From Clostridium saccharoperbutylacetonicum N1-4(HMT) (GTDB lineage Bacteria > Bacillota > Clostridia > Clostridiales > Clostridiaceae), in NCBI RefSeq assembly GCF_000340885.1, contig NC_020291.1:5021001-5085000 (forward strand): a DNA stretch of 64,000 nt, given 5' to 3'. The first letter of the stretch is position 1. Each line of letters opens with the position of its first letter. The position numbers were made by a program, and so were the translations under genes. This document shows, one piece after another, positions 35,842 through 44,912 of this stretch. Below the pieces are notes generated by a model. It had not been told where the DNA came from. It saw only the letters and a program-made list of their open reading frames with translations, and did no database searches.

Positions 35842-36972
35842 TTAAAGTGCGTTAATGTAAATATCTTTAATCTCTTCTAAGTTAAATTCTTTAGGATTAT
35901 TGGCTATACTTGGTTTTGATACTTTCATACAGTTTTCTGACATCCAATCAATATCACTTTTTTTAACTCCAAGTTCACCTAATGTCACTTTAAGATTAAT
36001 TTTTTCAAGGAATTTCCTTATAGCCTCAGCACAATCTTTTGCATCTGTTCCTCCTAGAAGCCTTGATATATCACTATATTTTTGTACATTGCTTTCCCAT
36101 GATTTTTCAATAATTACAGGAGTAAGTGCTGCAAGACCTTTTCCATGAACAATATCATACAATCCACTTGCTGGATGTTCAAGACCATGTGGTGCAGCAA
36201 CCCCTGCTACCCCAATAACCATACCTCCTAAAGTACTAGCTAATGTCACTTGTTCCCAAGCATCCATATCAGCAGGGTCATTGTATACTCTAATTAAGTT
36301 ATCAGCTAATAATTTTATTCCATAAAAAGCTTTCATATCTGTTAATGGTTGTCCTATTTTTGATACATAAGCTTCCATATTATGTGCTAATGCATCAAAA
36401 CCAACAGATGCAAGTATACTCTTTGGCATTGTTGTCATTAATTCTGGATCAATAATAGATGCTTTTGCAATTATTACATTTGTCCTAAGAGACTTTTTAT
36501 CCTTTGTTTCCGGATTAGTAAGAACAGAAAAACAATTTCCTTCACTACCAGTCCCACAAGTTGTTGGTACTAAAACTATTGGTAATGCTTCATTTCCTTG
36601 CTTTATCCCAAATATGTATTCTGAAATATCTCCAGAATTCTTAGCTGAAAATGCTATACTCTTTGCAGCATCCATAATACTTCCGCCACCAAGACCTAAA
36701 ATAACATCACAACCTGTTTCTCTTAAGACCTCTACACCTTCATATACAGTTGTAGTCAATGGATTTTGCTCAACTTTATCAAAAATTTCATATTCAACTT
36801 TTGCGTCTTTCAATAAAGTTATGACTTTATCAAGTAATCCACTTTTTTTTGTACTGCTTCTTCCAGTTACAATAAGCGCCTTCTTCCCATATTTAGATAC
36901 TTCTGTTCCTATTTCATTGCTTCTTCCCCTTCCAAACAAAAGATTTACTGGTAAATTATAATTAAAATTCAT
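35842..36972 (-). CDS. iron-containing alcohol dehydrogenase (4-hydroxybutyrate-type candidate)
   Basis: A 376-residue group III alcohol dehydrogenase. NAD-binding GLGGGSIMDAAK is at 93-104; metal ligands are Asp193, His197 (GFDALAHNME), His262 and His276 (HGLEHPASGLYDIVHGKG). It reduces aldehydes to alcohols or the reverse. Placed beside GABA aminotransferase and an amino-acid importer, reduction of succinate semialdehyde to 4-hydroxybutyrate is an attractive inference; butanol-type activity is an alternative. AGGAGGAG precedes ATG. A hairpin lies in its leader. Confidence 0.85.
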   Translation of the reverse strand: MNFNYNLPVNLLFGRGRSNEIGTEVSKYGKKALIVTGRSSTKKSGLLDKVITLLKDAKVEYEIFDKVEQNPLTTTVYEGVEVLRETGCDVILGLGGGSIMDAAKSIAFSAKNSGDISEYIFGIKQGNEALPIVLVPTTCGTGSEGNCFSVLTNPETKDKKSLRTNVIIAKASIIDPELMTTMPKSILASVGFDALAHNMEAYVSKIGQPLTDMKAFYGIKLLADNLIRVYNDPADMDAWEQVTLASTLGGMVIGVAGVAAPHGLEHPASGLYDIVHGKGLAALTPVIIEKSWESNVQKYSDISRLLGGTDAKDCAEAIRKFLEKINLKVTLGELGVKKSDIDWMSENCMKVSKPSIANNPKEFNLEEIKDIYINAL

Positions 36973-37043
36973 TTCTGACTCCTCCTAAAAATAACTTAAT
37001 AAATATCACTCGATTATTACATTTACTTAAATAAATGCAAAAA

Positions 37044-37068
37044 TGCCTCTATTTTAAAAATAAAGACA
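37044..37068 (-). terminator. hairpin with T-tract in the leader of the alcohol dehydrogenase gene
   Basis: TGCCTCTATTTT (37044-37055) pairs with AAAATAAAGACA (37057-37068) over 12 positions with two G-U pairs. TTTTTGC follows on the minus strand. It lies 70 nt upstream of the start and is separate from the cysK terminator. Confidence 0.5.
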
Positions 37069-37178
37069 CCTTCGTCAAAATAATGATATCATAATAAAAA
37101 TATATATTCCATGATTCTTGCTAACATTTTTTTAGTGCACCCCGAACAAATTTTACAAAAAGATATATATAAATTAAA

Positions 37179-37198
37179 AGAAGGCATCTCAGCCTTCT
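37179..37198 (-). terminator. terminator of cysK
   Basis: A perfect 7-bp stem AGAAGGC/GCCTTCT with an ATCTCA loop is followed by TTTTAATTTAT on the minus strand, just after the cysK stop. Confidence 0.8.
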
Positions 37199-37224
37199 AC
37201 CAATTATCACTTTTATTATTAAAT

Positions 37225-38160
37225 TTATTTATCTTCAAATAGTGCAGTAGATAAATAACGTTCCCCTGTATCAGGAAGTAATACAACTATTGTCTTTCCA
37301 GCATTTTCTGGAAGTTTTGCTAATTCAGTTGCTGCATAAATTGCTGCTCCTGACGAAATTCCTACAAGTAGCCCTTCTGTCTTTGATAATTCTCTAGCGG
37401 CACTAAATGCTTCTTCTGTTTTAATCTTTATTATTTCATCATAGATTTTTGTATTTAATACATCTGGAACAAAACCTGCACCAATTCCTTGTATTTTATG
37501 TGGGCCTGATTTTCCTTCTGATAATACTGGTGAATCAGCTGGCTCTACAGCGACTATTTTAACATTTTGGTTCTTAGATTTTAAATATTCTCCAACTCCT
37601 GTAACTGTTCCACCTGTTCCAACACCTGCTACAAATATATCTACTTTTCCATCAGTATCTTCCCAAATTTCTGGTCCAGTAGTGTTTCTATGAACTTCTG
37701 GATTAGCCGGATTTATAAATTGACCTGGAATGAATGAATTTGGAGTTTCAGCTGCTAACTCATCAGCTTTTGCAATTGCGCCTTTCATTCCTTTAGCACC
37801 TTCTGTTAATACTATTTCTGCACCATAAGCCTTTATAAGACTACGTCTTTCAACACTCATAGTCTCTGGCATTACAATTATAACTTTATACCCTTTAGCA
37901 GTTCCTACAGATGCAATTCCGATTCCTGTATTTCCACTAGTTGGTTCAATTATAACTGAGCCTGGTTTTAATAAGCCTTTGTTTTCAGCATCCTCAATCA
38001 TAGCCTTTGCGATTCTATCTTTAACACTACCTGCTGGATTAAAATATTCTAATTTCGCAACTACAGTAGCTTTTAAATCCTTACCTTTACTATAATTAGC
38101 CACTTCCAATAATGGTGTTCTTCCAACTAACTCTGCAAGATTTTTATATATTTTTGACAT
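37225..38160 (-). CDS. cysK: cysteine synthase A (O-acetylserine sulfhydrylase)
   Basis: A fold-II PLP enzyme of 311 residues that makes cysteine from O-acetylserine and sulfide. Lys47 in NPAGSVKDR binds [19 protein letters not shown] and the C-terminal SSGAA are intact. ATG at 38160 is chosen, with GAGGAG 8 nt upstream; a GTG three codons earlier overlaps that site. It has a clear promoter with a CymR-like site (38215-38243) and its own terminator. Confidence 0.95.
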   Translation of the reverse strand: MSKIYKNLAELVGRTPLLEVANYSKGKDLKATVVAKLEYFNPAGSVKDRIAKAMIEDAENKGLLKPGSVIIEPTSGNTGIGIASVGTAKGYKVIIVMPETMSVERRSLIKAYGAEIVLTEGAKGMKGAIAKADELAAETPNSFIPGQFINPANPEVHRNTTGPEIWEDTDGKVDIFVAGVGTGGTVTGVGEYLKSKNQNVKIVAVEPADSPVLSEGKSGPHKIQGIGAGFVPDVLNTKIYDEIIKIKTEEAFSAARELSKTEGLLVGISSGAAIYAATELAKLPENAGKTIVVLLPDTGERYLSTALFEDK

Positions 38161-38214
38161 TACACTCACTCCTCATTATCTTTCTTAGAATTCTTATCTA
38201 TTTACTATGTTATA

Positions 38215-38243
38215 AGTATATTCCTATGTTATTATCTAGTCAA
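38215..38243 (-). promoter_or_regulatory. cysK promoter with CymR-like operator
   Basis: On the minus strand, -35 TTGACT (38238-38243) and -10 TATACT (38215-38220) are spaced by 17 nt. The spacer contains TAATAACATAGGAATA (38219-38234), which resembles the CymR box known from B. subtilis sulfur genes (TAA...C.TnGGAAT). Repression by CymR when cysteine is plentiful is inferred. Confidence 0.6.
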
Positions 38244-38472
38244 TACTTTTTTCCATAATTCTTATTAAAATTGTAGGAATTACTCATTTCATCATTCAAT
38301 TAATTAATTTTAATTATGACAAATATGTTTTAATTATAAATTAACAGTAAAACTCCAATGAAATAGTTAAAATAATGAGCTATGAAATGTTAACAAGAGA
38401 AAACTCCTAAATTTATATTTTCATTAATGCTCAAGTCTTATTTAATTTGAACAATAATTAAAATATTATACA

Positions 38473-38747
38473 TAAAAAAATCGCAGGCGACTGTGGAGCC
38501 GGAGATTTTTAATATTAAGTTCTGTATTGTGCTTCGCACTCTTTTTATAGGTGCGCATCTGCCTTTTCGAACGTATGTGAGAAAAATATGCACATTAGAA
38601 ATGGCAGCTATGTACATATGAGAACATTTTATGCAGGCGAATATGATTTGTTTTTTATTCTTTTTTTATACCCAACTCACTTAAATAGCCCTTTTCATAT
38701 ATTATCCACAGATTTTACTGCATTATAAATTCAAAAAGAATAAAAAA
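38473..38747. repeat. mosaic dispersed repeat, copy B
   Basis: The longest copy: the opening AAAAAAATCGCAGGCGACTG module, the hairpin module with GTGC-TTC-GCAC then CTCTTTTTATAGGTGCGCAT, the GAGAACATTTTATGCAGGCG module shared with copy A, a perfect DnaA-box word TTATCCACA (38702-38710), and a closing GAATAAAAAA. It fills most of the gap between cysK and the nitroreductase gene; 38244-38472 shows nothing else. Confidence 0.8.
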
Positions 38748-38841
38748 TAACAAGCCTGTATGGAATTTATCCAACCACTGACTTGCTATTTCCAGTATCT
38801 AAATTATTCTAGTTATTTGAATTTATCTAATACTTTTCAAA

Positions 38842-39363
38842 CTATTTTACAAATTTAACCACTCCAGCTTTTCTTTCATGAACTGCTGGCACATTAGCAG
38901 TATATCCTATAGCTGCTATTCCCCATACAATATGATTTTCTGGTATATCAAAACTATTTAACACTTTTCTTACTTCTTCCTCATCACAAATGGTCTTTAA
39001 TTGATTAATCCAACACGACCCTATTTTTAGTGAATTTGCCATTAAGAATATATTTTCTAATGCACATGCACAATCTGCAAGTCCATTTGTATTATCTTTG
39101 TCATTAGACAAAATAATTAAAGTTGGAGGCGCATAAAAATTATATCCAGCATCTCTGCCTAAAGCTTCTCTAACTACTTTTGCAAGTAATTCTATTTTTT
39201 CTTTGTTTTGAACAACAGTAAATTGCCAGCTTTGCTTATTCATTCCACTTGGTGCATATATCCCTGCTTTTAGAATTAATTCTAACTCACCATCTTTTAT
39301 TTGATCTTCCTTAAAAGCTCTCACGCTTCTTCTTGTTAATATGTTTTCTAAAACTTCATTCAT
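38842..39363 (-). CDS. nitroreductase family protein
   Basis: A 173-residue FMN-dependent nitroreductase-fold protein with the N-terminal LTRRSVRAFKEDQI (FMN-binding arginines), PSGMNKQSWQF and the C-terminal GYTANVP. It probably reduces quinones or nitro compounds with NAD(P)H; the true substrate is unknown. ATG at 39363 is chosen for AAGGAG 8 nt upstream; an ATG 13 codons earlier adds a non-family leader. It stands alone between two copies of the mosaic repeat. Confidence 0.88.
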   Translation of the reverse strand: MNEVLENILTRRSVRAFKEDQIKDGELELILKAGIYAPSGMNKQSWQFTVVQNKEKIELLAKVVREALGRDAGYNFYAPPTLIILSNDKDNTNGLADCACALENIFLMANSLKIGSCWINQLKTICDEEEVRKVLNSFDIPENHIVWGIAAIGYTANVPAVHERKAGVVKFVK

Positions 39364-39535
39364 AATAGCATCTCCTTGTAATAAATGATTTAATAAGTAC
39401 ATTATACCATTTTATAATTCAATTAGTTATATTATCATTATATTAAGTATTGTTTACTAATTTTTTCAAAAAAGTTAGTACTTCATTATTAATTAGAAAA
39501 ATAATTATAAGATAAATGTTAAAAAGTATAAATAA

Positions 39536-39761
39536 TAAAAAAATCGCAGGCGACTGTGGAGCCGTAGATTTTTAATATTAAGTTCCGTATTGTGCTTTGC
39601 ACTCTTTTTATAGGTGCGCATCTGCCTTTTCGAACGCATGTGAGAAAAATGTGCACCTTGGAAAGAGCAGCTATGCTGCATATTTAAACCTAGTTGATTA
39701 GTCTGTTTCAAAAGTTATCCACAAATTGTCCAACAATATAATTTCCTATAGAATAAAAAAA
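39536..39761. repeat. mosaic dispersed repeat, copy C
   Basis: It shares about 110 nt with copy B (opening module plus the GTGC-TTT-GCAC hairpin module and the TGCGCATCTGCCTTTTCGAA segment) and its closing 80 nt with copy A (AAACCTAGTTGATTA ... TTGTCCAACAATATAATTTC). It carries a perfect TTATCCACA at 39715-39723. The rest of the 39364-39535 gap is AT-rich with nothing else seen. Confidence 0.8.
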
Positions 39762-39779
39762 GAGCCTATCTATAGGTTC
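39762..39779 (-). terminator. terminator of the hemerythrin gene
   Basis: GAGCCTA (39762-39768) pairs with TAGGTTC (39773-39779) with one wobble. The T7 tract on the minus strand is supplied by the edge of repeat copy C. Confidence 0.7.
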
Positions 39780-39781
39780 AA

Positions 39782-40204
39782 TTATGCTACCTTTAGCTTT
39801 TTAAGAAATACTGCATATTCCTTATCAGCTCCCATGATGTGCTCACTAATCCATTTAGATAGAAAATCTATTATTTCTAATACAACTTTCCTTTGGTTTT
39901 CATCAATATCTTCTCTTGATGCTACTTGCTTTATTTTATAAACATAAAATGCATGTTCTTCCTCTTGATTATGAATATGTTCATAATTATATTGTTTTAA
40001 CATATTTTCTTCATACTCAAAGTGATACTTTGTATATTCCAAAAGCTCATCAAGGATTGTCATTATCTCATCATATCTATCATATCCATCATCTATTACT
40101 GCAATATCATAAGCTTTTTTTCCTATTTCCATTAGCTTTCTATGCTGTTTATCTATTTCCTCTATGTTTAAATTATATTCATCTTTCCATTGAAATGCTG
40201 CCAT
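39782..40204 (-). CDS. bacteriohemerythrin
   Basis: A 140-residue four-helix bundle protein with a di-iron site. Candidate ligands are His21 (DKQHRKL), the YHFEYEENM His/Glu pair near 57-61, HNQEEEH near 76-82, and HIMGADKEY near the C-terminus (His/Asp). It binds O2 reversibly and in anaerobes may shield or sense oxygen. AAAGGAG precedes ATG. Monocistronic with its own terminator. Confidence 0.93.
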   Translation of the reverse strand: MAAFQWKDEYNLNIEEIDKQHRKLMEIGKKAYDIAVIDDGYDRYDEIMTILDELLEYTKYHFEYEENMLKQYNYEHIHNQEEEHAFYVYKIKQVASREDIDENQRKVVLEIIDFLSKWISEHIMGADKEYAVFLKKLKVA

Positions 40205-40333
40205 TTCTTACATCTCCTTTATTTAATAATTATTATTACTAAATAAATTATATCACTTTAAAAAATAATTGCAATATTATTCTAATTTATGAAATATATA
40301 TATAGCTTAATAGAACTCACTCTTTACTAATTT

Positions 40334-41356
40334 TTATATAATATATTTTATTTCTTTTTCTTCAAACAATTCATCAATTTCTTTCATAAAAAATTGCTTT
40401 ATATCATCTATACTCTCCTTTGGATACACATATTTTCCATATCCAAATTGTCCATATTTAAATTTTCGTTCTTCTTCTTTCATTGGAAGTTCACTTTTAG
40501 GGAAAGCTTGAAGTATAATATTCTTTGCTGTAGTAGTATAACGATGAGATATTATTTCAAAAGTTATCGGGTTCTTTAAATCCTTTGGAAGTTCCTTGCT
40601 TAATTTCAATAATAAATCATGATATTCTTCTTTCCAATTATTATAAATAAAAACAGGCGCAATTAAAAATCCTATTGGATATCCTGCTTTAGCTGCCTTT
40701 ATACTAGCTTCTATTCTCAAATCTCTAGATGCTGTAGCATGCTCATATTTATCTATTATTGAAGAAGTATTTATACTAAATCTTATTTCTGTATGACCAT
40801 TGTGTTCTAACTCTAATAATGAATCTATATCGTTGTATTTTGTAACAAACCTAAATCTAGCATTCTTATTTTTCCCAAAAAATATTATTGCCCTTTCTAT
40901 AGAGTGAGTATATGGTTCCACTGGTATAGGATCAGAGGTTGCAGCACCTTCAAATATAGTTATATCAGGTAATCTTTCTTCAATATATTTATGAGCTTCG
41001 TTAAGAATCTCCTCTACATTAACATGAACTTTTATAAAAGGTTTATCTCCTAGCTTTGTATTTAAATAGCAATATTCACATTGTCCAATACACCCTGATA
41101 TTAGTGGAAGTTGATAATGCGCTGATGGCTTACAGGATTGAAATTTTAAACTTTTTTTAGTTCCTACTACTAAAGTCTTTTTTCCTTCCCTATATTGAGA
41201 ATAAAAATCTTCTCCTGGAATATGCTGTTTCAATTTGTTTGATGTTAAACTTATAATCTCTATTTGCTCTTCTTTTTTAAATTTATCGTATATATTTCTT
41301 CCTGTTTCATAATTTAATGCATCTTTTTCAAATATAATTCTTTTAGGTATAAACAT
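40334..41356 (-). CDS. splB: spore photoproduct lyase (radical SAM)
   Basis: A 340-residue radical-SAM enzyme that repairs the thymine dimer spore photoproduct in germinating spores. The cluster motif is CIGQCEYC (Cys89, 93, 96 counted from ATG at 41356). That start matches family N-termini (MFIPKRIIFEKD); an upstream ATG at 41380 is possible but its ribosome site is 15 nt away. The hydrogen-donor cysteine of B. subtilis SplB (Cys141, in ACTSD) is an alanine here (GAATSD), as I recall for other clostridia; Cys75 (QSCKPSA) may substitute. Confidence 0.92.
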   Translation of the reverse strand: MFIPKRIIFEKDALNYETGRNIYDKFKKEEQIEIISLTSNKLKQHIPGEDFYSQYREGKKTLVVGTKKSLKFQSCKPSAHYQLPLISGCIGQCEYCYLNTKLGDKPFIKVHVNVEEILNEAHKYIEERLPDITIFEGAATSDPIPVEPYTHSIERAIIFFGKNKNARFRFVTKYNDIDSLLELEHNGHTEIRFSINTSSIIDKYEHATASRDLRIEASIKAAKAGYPIGFLIAPVFIYNNWKEEYHDLLLKLSKELPKDLKNPITFEIISHRYTTTAKNIILQAFPKSELPMKEEERKFKYGQFGYGKYVYPKESIDDIKQFFMKEIDELFEEKEIKYII

Positions 41357-41464
41357 AATTTCTACCAATAAAACTGCCATAAGGCTGATTTATTTCTCCT
41401 CTCCTAATTTATAGGATTATTATTTGCAAAAACTTATAATGTCTATACCATATTTTTATTGAAA

Positions 41465-41980
41465 TTAATTAATATTATTTTTTAGTTTATAATTTTCAAC
41501 TTTATCTTTAAGCTTTTGAACTTCTGGCTTTCTATCTATAGTAATTTCTGAATTATTATAAATCTTATAAATAACCGGAACCGGTATGCCCTCTTTTAAT
41601 AGTTCTAGCTCTTCTTCTCTAATAACAGTTGTTACCTCTCCATAAAAGGAATTTTCATTTTCATCTAAAACATCAAATTCAAATTTAACTTCAGGTAGTT
41701 TTCTTACATAATTTCCTGTTTTGCTTACATTTTTAATAAGGCCAACACTTTTTATTCCATTTGCAATAGCTTTTCTATATCTCAACTCTCTTAAAGCAAC
41801 TGTAAAAATAATAGCAATTAAAGGAACAATTAAAACTAATGCCGGAACTAATAAAGGTAATGCTGTTTCAATACCATCTTTGGACATTTGTAATAAAAAA
41901 TTTTGTGAAATTGTAAAAACGCTAACCCCAATACATATTATTAGTATTCCAATTAATAAATAATTTTTATTTTGTTTCAT
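41465..41980 (-). CDS. membrane protein with DUF3592-like domain
   Basis: A 171-residue protein with two N-terminal membrane helices (about 7-30 and 40-65) followed by a soluble beta-rich region (VGLIKNVSKTGNY, FEFDVLDENENSFYGEV, VPVIYKIYNNSEI), which fits DUF3592-type proteins. Function unknown. GAGGG precedes ATG. It lies just downstream of nspC, 34 nt away, and may be its transcription partner, though no functional link is known. Confidence 0.65.
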   Translation of the reverse strand: MKQNKNYLLIGILIICIGVSVFTISQNFLLQMSKDGIETALPLLVPALVLIVPLIAIIFTVALRELRYRKAIANGIKSVGLIKNVSKTGNYVRKLPEVKFEFDVLDENENSFYGEVTTVIREEELELLKEGIPVPVIYKIYNNSEITIDRKPEVQKLKDKVENYKLKNNIN

Positions 41981-42014
41981 ATATATTTTCCCTCTTTATG
42001 CTTCTTAATAATGC

Positions 42015-43157
42015 TTAAGATAATCGAGTTTTAAAATCTTCATATCCAAATTGTCTTATTATCTCAATGCCTTTTTCTTCACTATATTTTACAATAGCAG
42101 GAAGGTTAACTCCATTAAAGGTATTATTTTTAACCATAGAATATATGGCCATATCGCAGAATATAAGCTTATCTCCTGGTCTTAATGGCTCTTTAAATGA
42201 ATAATCTCCAATAATATCTCCAGCGAGACAAGTTGGTCCACCAAATCTATAAGTATATTCATATTCATTCGGCTTACCTGTTCCTATAATATTAGGTCTA
42301 TATGGCATTGCAAGCACATCAGGCATGTGACATTCTGCTGAAGTATCTAGTATTGCTATATCCATTCCATTTTTAGTTGTATCTAAAACTGTTGATATTA
42401 GAAAGCCTGTGTTTAATGCAATGGCTTCACCTGGTTCTAGATATACTTGTACTCCATATTTATCTTTTATAAAATTAATAGATTTTATTAATGTATCTAA
42501 ATCATAGTCTTCTCTAGTAATATGGTGTCCTCCACCAAAATTTATCCACTTCATCTTTTTAATATACTTACCAAACTTTTCATCAACAACTTTTATTGTA
42601 CGTTCAAGAGTATCAGAATTTTGCTCACACATTGTATGAAAATGTAATCCATCTATTCCTTCTAGCTCATCTTCTTCAAAGTTATCTAAGGTAACTCCCA
42701 TTCTTGAATTTGCAAAACATGGATTATATATATCAGTTTCTATTTCAGAGTATTCTGGATTAATACGAATACCACATTCTATTTTTTTTCCTTCAAAATT
42801 TTTAATTCTACTTCTAAATTTTTTCCATTGACTAAAAGAATTAAATATTATGTGATCAGAATATTTCATTATTTCTTCAAATTCATCATCTCTATATGCA
42901 GGTGAATAAATATGTACTTCTTTTCCCATTTCCTCATATCCAAGTCTAGCTTCATGCAAAGAACTTGAAGTAACACCTTTTAAGTACTTTCCGATTAATG
43001 GGAAAGTTGAATACATAGAATATGCCTTAGTTGCAAGTATAATATTACAGCCTGTTTTATCCTGAACATAGTTTAAAGTTTCTAAATTCTTTTTAAGAAG
43101 TCTTTCATCAACCAAATAACATGGTGAAGGTAATTTACTTATATCTATATCTCTCAT
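42015..43157 (-). CDS. nspC: carboxynorspermidine/carboxyspermidine decarboxylase
   Basis: A PLP enzyme of the alanine-racemase-fold (fold III) decarboxylase group, 380 residues. Lys44 in ATKAYSMYS binds PLP; GGGHHITRED and CDMAIYSMVK near the C-terminus are typical NspC motifs. It decarboxylates carboxynorspermidine or carboxyspermidine, the product of the dehydrogenase encoded upstream. GAGGAGAT precedes ATG. Whether the product is spermidine or norspermidine depends on the diamine and cannot be read here. Confidence 0.93.
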   Translation of the reverse strand: MRDIDISKLPSPCYLVDERLLKKNLETLNYVQDKTGCNIILATKAYSMYSTFPLIGKYLKGVTSSSLHEARLGYEEMGKEVHIYSPAYRDDEFEEIMKYSDHIIFNSFSQWKKFRSRIKNFEGKKIECGIRINPEYSEIETDIYNPCFANSRMGVTLDNFEEDELEGIDGLHFHTMCEQNSDTLERTIKVVDEKFGKYIKKMKWINFGGGHHITREDYDLDTLIKSINFIKDKYGVQVYLEPGEAIALNTGFLISTVLDTTKNGMDIAILDTSAECHMPDVLAMPYRPNIIGTGKPNEYEYTYRFGGPTCLAGDIIGDYSFKEPLRPGDKLIFCDMAIYSMVKNNTFNGVNLPAIVKYSEEKGIEIIRQFGYEDFKTRLS

Positions 43158-43350
43158 TTATTTTTATCTCCTCTAATAAAATCAATTTTCAATTGTCAAC
43201 GATCAATCATCTATTTTTAATAATATGTAAGATTCACCATTCCAAATTTACTAATAAGTATTGACCATTTACTATTGATCATTCATTCTCATTTTTAATA
43301 AAAATCTACTTTCTTAGAAAGTATTTAAATAAAGCAATAAAAAACAAAAA

Positions 43351-43365
43351 AGTGGCCGAGCCACT
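43351..43365 (-). terminator. hairpin with T-tracts on both sides
   Basis: AGTGGC-CGA-GCCACT, with TTTTTTGTTTTTTATT downstream on the minus strand and CTTTTATTTTTA on the plus strand. It lies between the dehydrogenase gene and nspC, so nspC may need its own promoter. Confidence 0.75.
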
Positions 43366-43381
43366 CTTTTATTTTTATTTA

Positions 43382-43527
43382 GTGCCCCTTATGGGTACCA
43401 TGTAATAACTTAAAAATTAAAATAATTAAAAATGTAATTTTTTATTACTTTAACTTTAGAAAAGCCATAAGGCTTTTCCTCCTAAACTGTACACTGTAAA
43501 TTGTCCACAGGGTACCCTAAAGGGCAT
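43382..43527. repeat. inverted-repeat-flanked intergenic element
   Basis: GCCCCTTATGGGTACC near 43383-43398 and GGTACCCTAAAGGGC near 43509-43524 are imperfect inverted repeats. Between them is a perfect GAAAAGCC-ATAA-GGCTTTTC hairpin (about 43457-43476) and AACTGTACACTG words. The rest of the 43158-43541 gap is AT-rich. Confidence 0.45.
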
Positions 43528-43541
43528 AAACTGTAACCTGC

Positions 43542-44744
43542 CTACTCAACAAGTGTTGGATCAAAACTTTCTTTCCATGGCAATCCCCATTTGTTTAATT
43601 CTTCCATAAATGGATCTGGATCGAATTCTTCAACATTATATACTCCTGGTTTCTTCCATAAGCCTTTCATTACTAAGCTCGCACCAATCATTGCTGGAAC
43701 TCCAGTTGTATATGAAATTGCTTGTGAACCAACTTCTTTATAACATTCTTCATGATCACATACATTGTAAACATAGTAAGTCTTATCTTTTCCATCTTTC
43801 TTACCTTGGAAAATACATCCTATGTTAGTCTTACCTTTTGTTCTTGGTCCAAGTGATGCTGGATCTGGTAAAACTGCCTTTAAAAATTGTAATGGAACTA
43901 TTTGTTTCCCTTCAAATTCAATTGGTTCAATTGAAGTCATACCAACATTTTCAAGCACATTTAAATGTGTTATATATTTTTGTGAGAAAGTCATCCAGAA
44001 TCTTATTCTCTTAATTCCTTTGATGTTTAAACCTAGAGATTCTAATTCTTCATGATGGAGTAAGTACATATCTTTTGGTCCTATTTCAGGGAAATCATAA
44101 ACTCTCTTTATTTCAAGAGGTTCTGTTTCTATCCATTTTCCTTCTTCCCAATAGCTTCCTGGAGCAGTTATTTCACGAATATTGATTTCAGGATTAAAGT
44201 TAGTTGCAAATGGATATCCATGATCTCCAGCATTTGCATCTAATATATCTATGTAATTTATTTCATCAAAATAATGTTTTTGAGCATAAGCACTAAATAC
44301 TCCTGTAACCCCTGGATCAAATCCAGTTCCAAGTAATGCAGTTATTCCTGCTTTTTCAAACTTTTCTCTATATGCCCATTGCCATTTGTATTCAAATTTA
44401 GCTGTATCAAGTGGTTCATAGTTAGCTGTATCTACATAATGAACCTTCGTTTCTAAACAAGCATCCATAATTGTTAAATCTTGATATGGAAGTGCAAGAT
44501 TTATAACAACCTCTGGTTTAAATTCATTTATTAATGCTACTAATTCTGGTACATTATCAGCATCTACCTTAGCTGTTTGTATCTTAGTTTTAGTTTTACC
44601 TTCCAACGATGCTTTTATAGCATCACATTTTGATAAAGTTCTGCTTGCTATACATATTTCTTCAAACACCTCTGAATTTTGACAACATTTGTGGATAGCT
44701 ACGCTAGCAACACCACCCGCACCAATAATTAAAGCTCTTCCCAT
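43542..44744 (-). CDS. carboxynorspermidine/carboxyspermidine dehydrogenase (saccharopine dehydrogenase family)
   Basis: A 400-residue saccharopine-dehydrogenase-fold enzyme with an N-terminal Rossmann motif IIGAGGVASVA and catalytic-domain motifs GFDPGVTGVFSAYA and YTTGVPAMIGA. With NspC it condenses aspartate semialdehyde with putrescine or diaminopropane, using NADPH. AGGAGG precedes ATG. It lies between speE and nspC in the polyamine cluster, which supports this over a lysine role. Confidence 0.9.
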   Translation of the reverse strand: MGRALIIGAGGVASVAIHKCCQNSEVFEEICIASRTLSKCDAIKASLEGKTKTKIQTAKVDADNVPELVALINEFKPEVVINLALPYQDLTIMDACLETKVHYVDTANYEPLDTAKFEYKWQWAYREKFEKAGITALLGTGFDPGVTGVFSAYAQKHYFDEINYIDILDANAGDHGYPFATNFNPEINIREITAPGSYWEEGKWIETEPLEIKRVYDFPEIGPKDMYLLHHEELESLGLNIKGIKRIRFWMTFSQKYITHLNVLENVGMTSIEPIEFEGKQIVPLQFLKAVLPDPASLGPRTKGKTNIGCIFQGKKDGKDKTYYVYNVCDHEECYKEVGSQAISYTTGVPAMIGASLVMKGLWKKPGVYNVEEFDPDPFMEELNKWGLPWKESFDPTLVE

Positions 44745-44912
44745 TCTAATTCCTCCTGTTTCTTTAATAATTATTTATCTTCAATTGAATACACAGTTAA
44801 ATTATTCTTTATCACAATTCTTTTTTAGAATAAATACCATATAATAATCATGAACAAATATCAACTGCCAATTAACATTAATCGAAAATTGATTATTGAG
44901 CATTGTTACCGC

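Noticed and set aside
39505..39711. 68-codon open frame on the minus strand
   Set aside because: It is made almost entirely of mosaic repeat copy C; the other copies do not keep the frame open.
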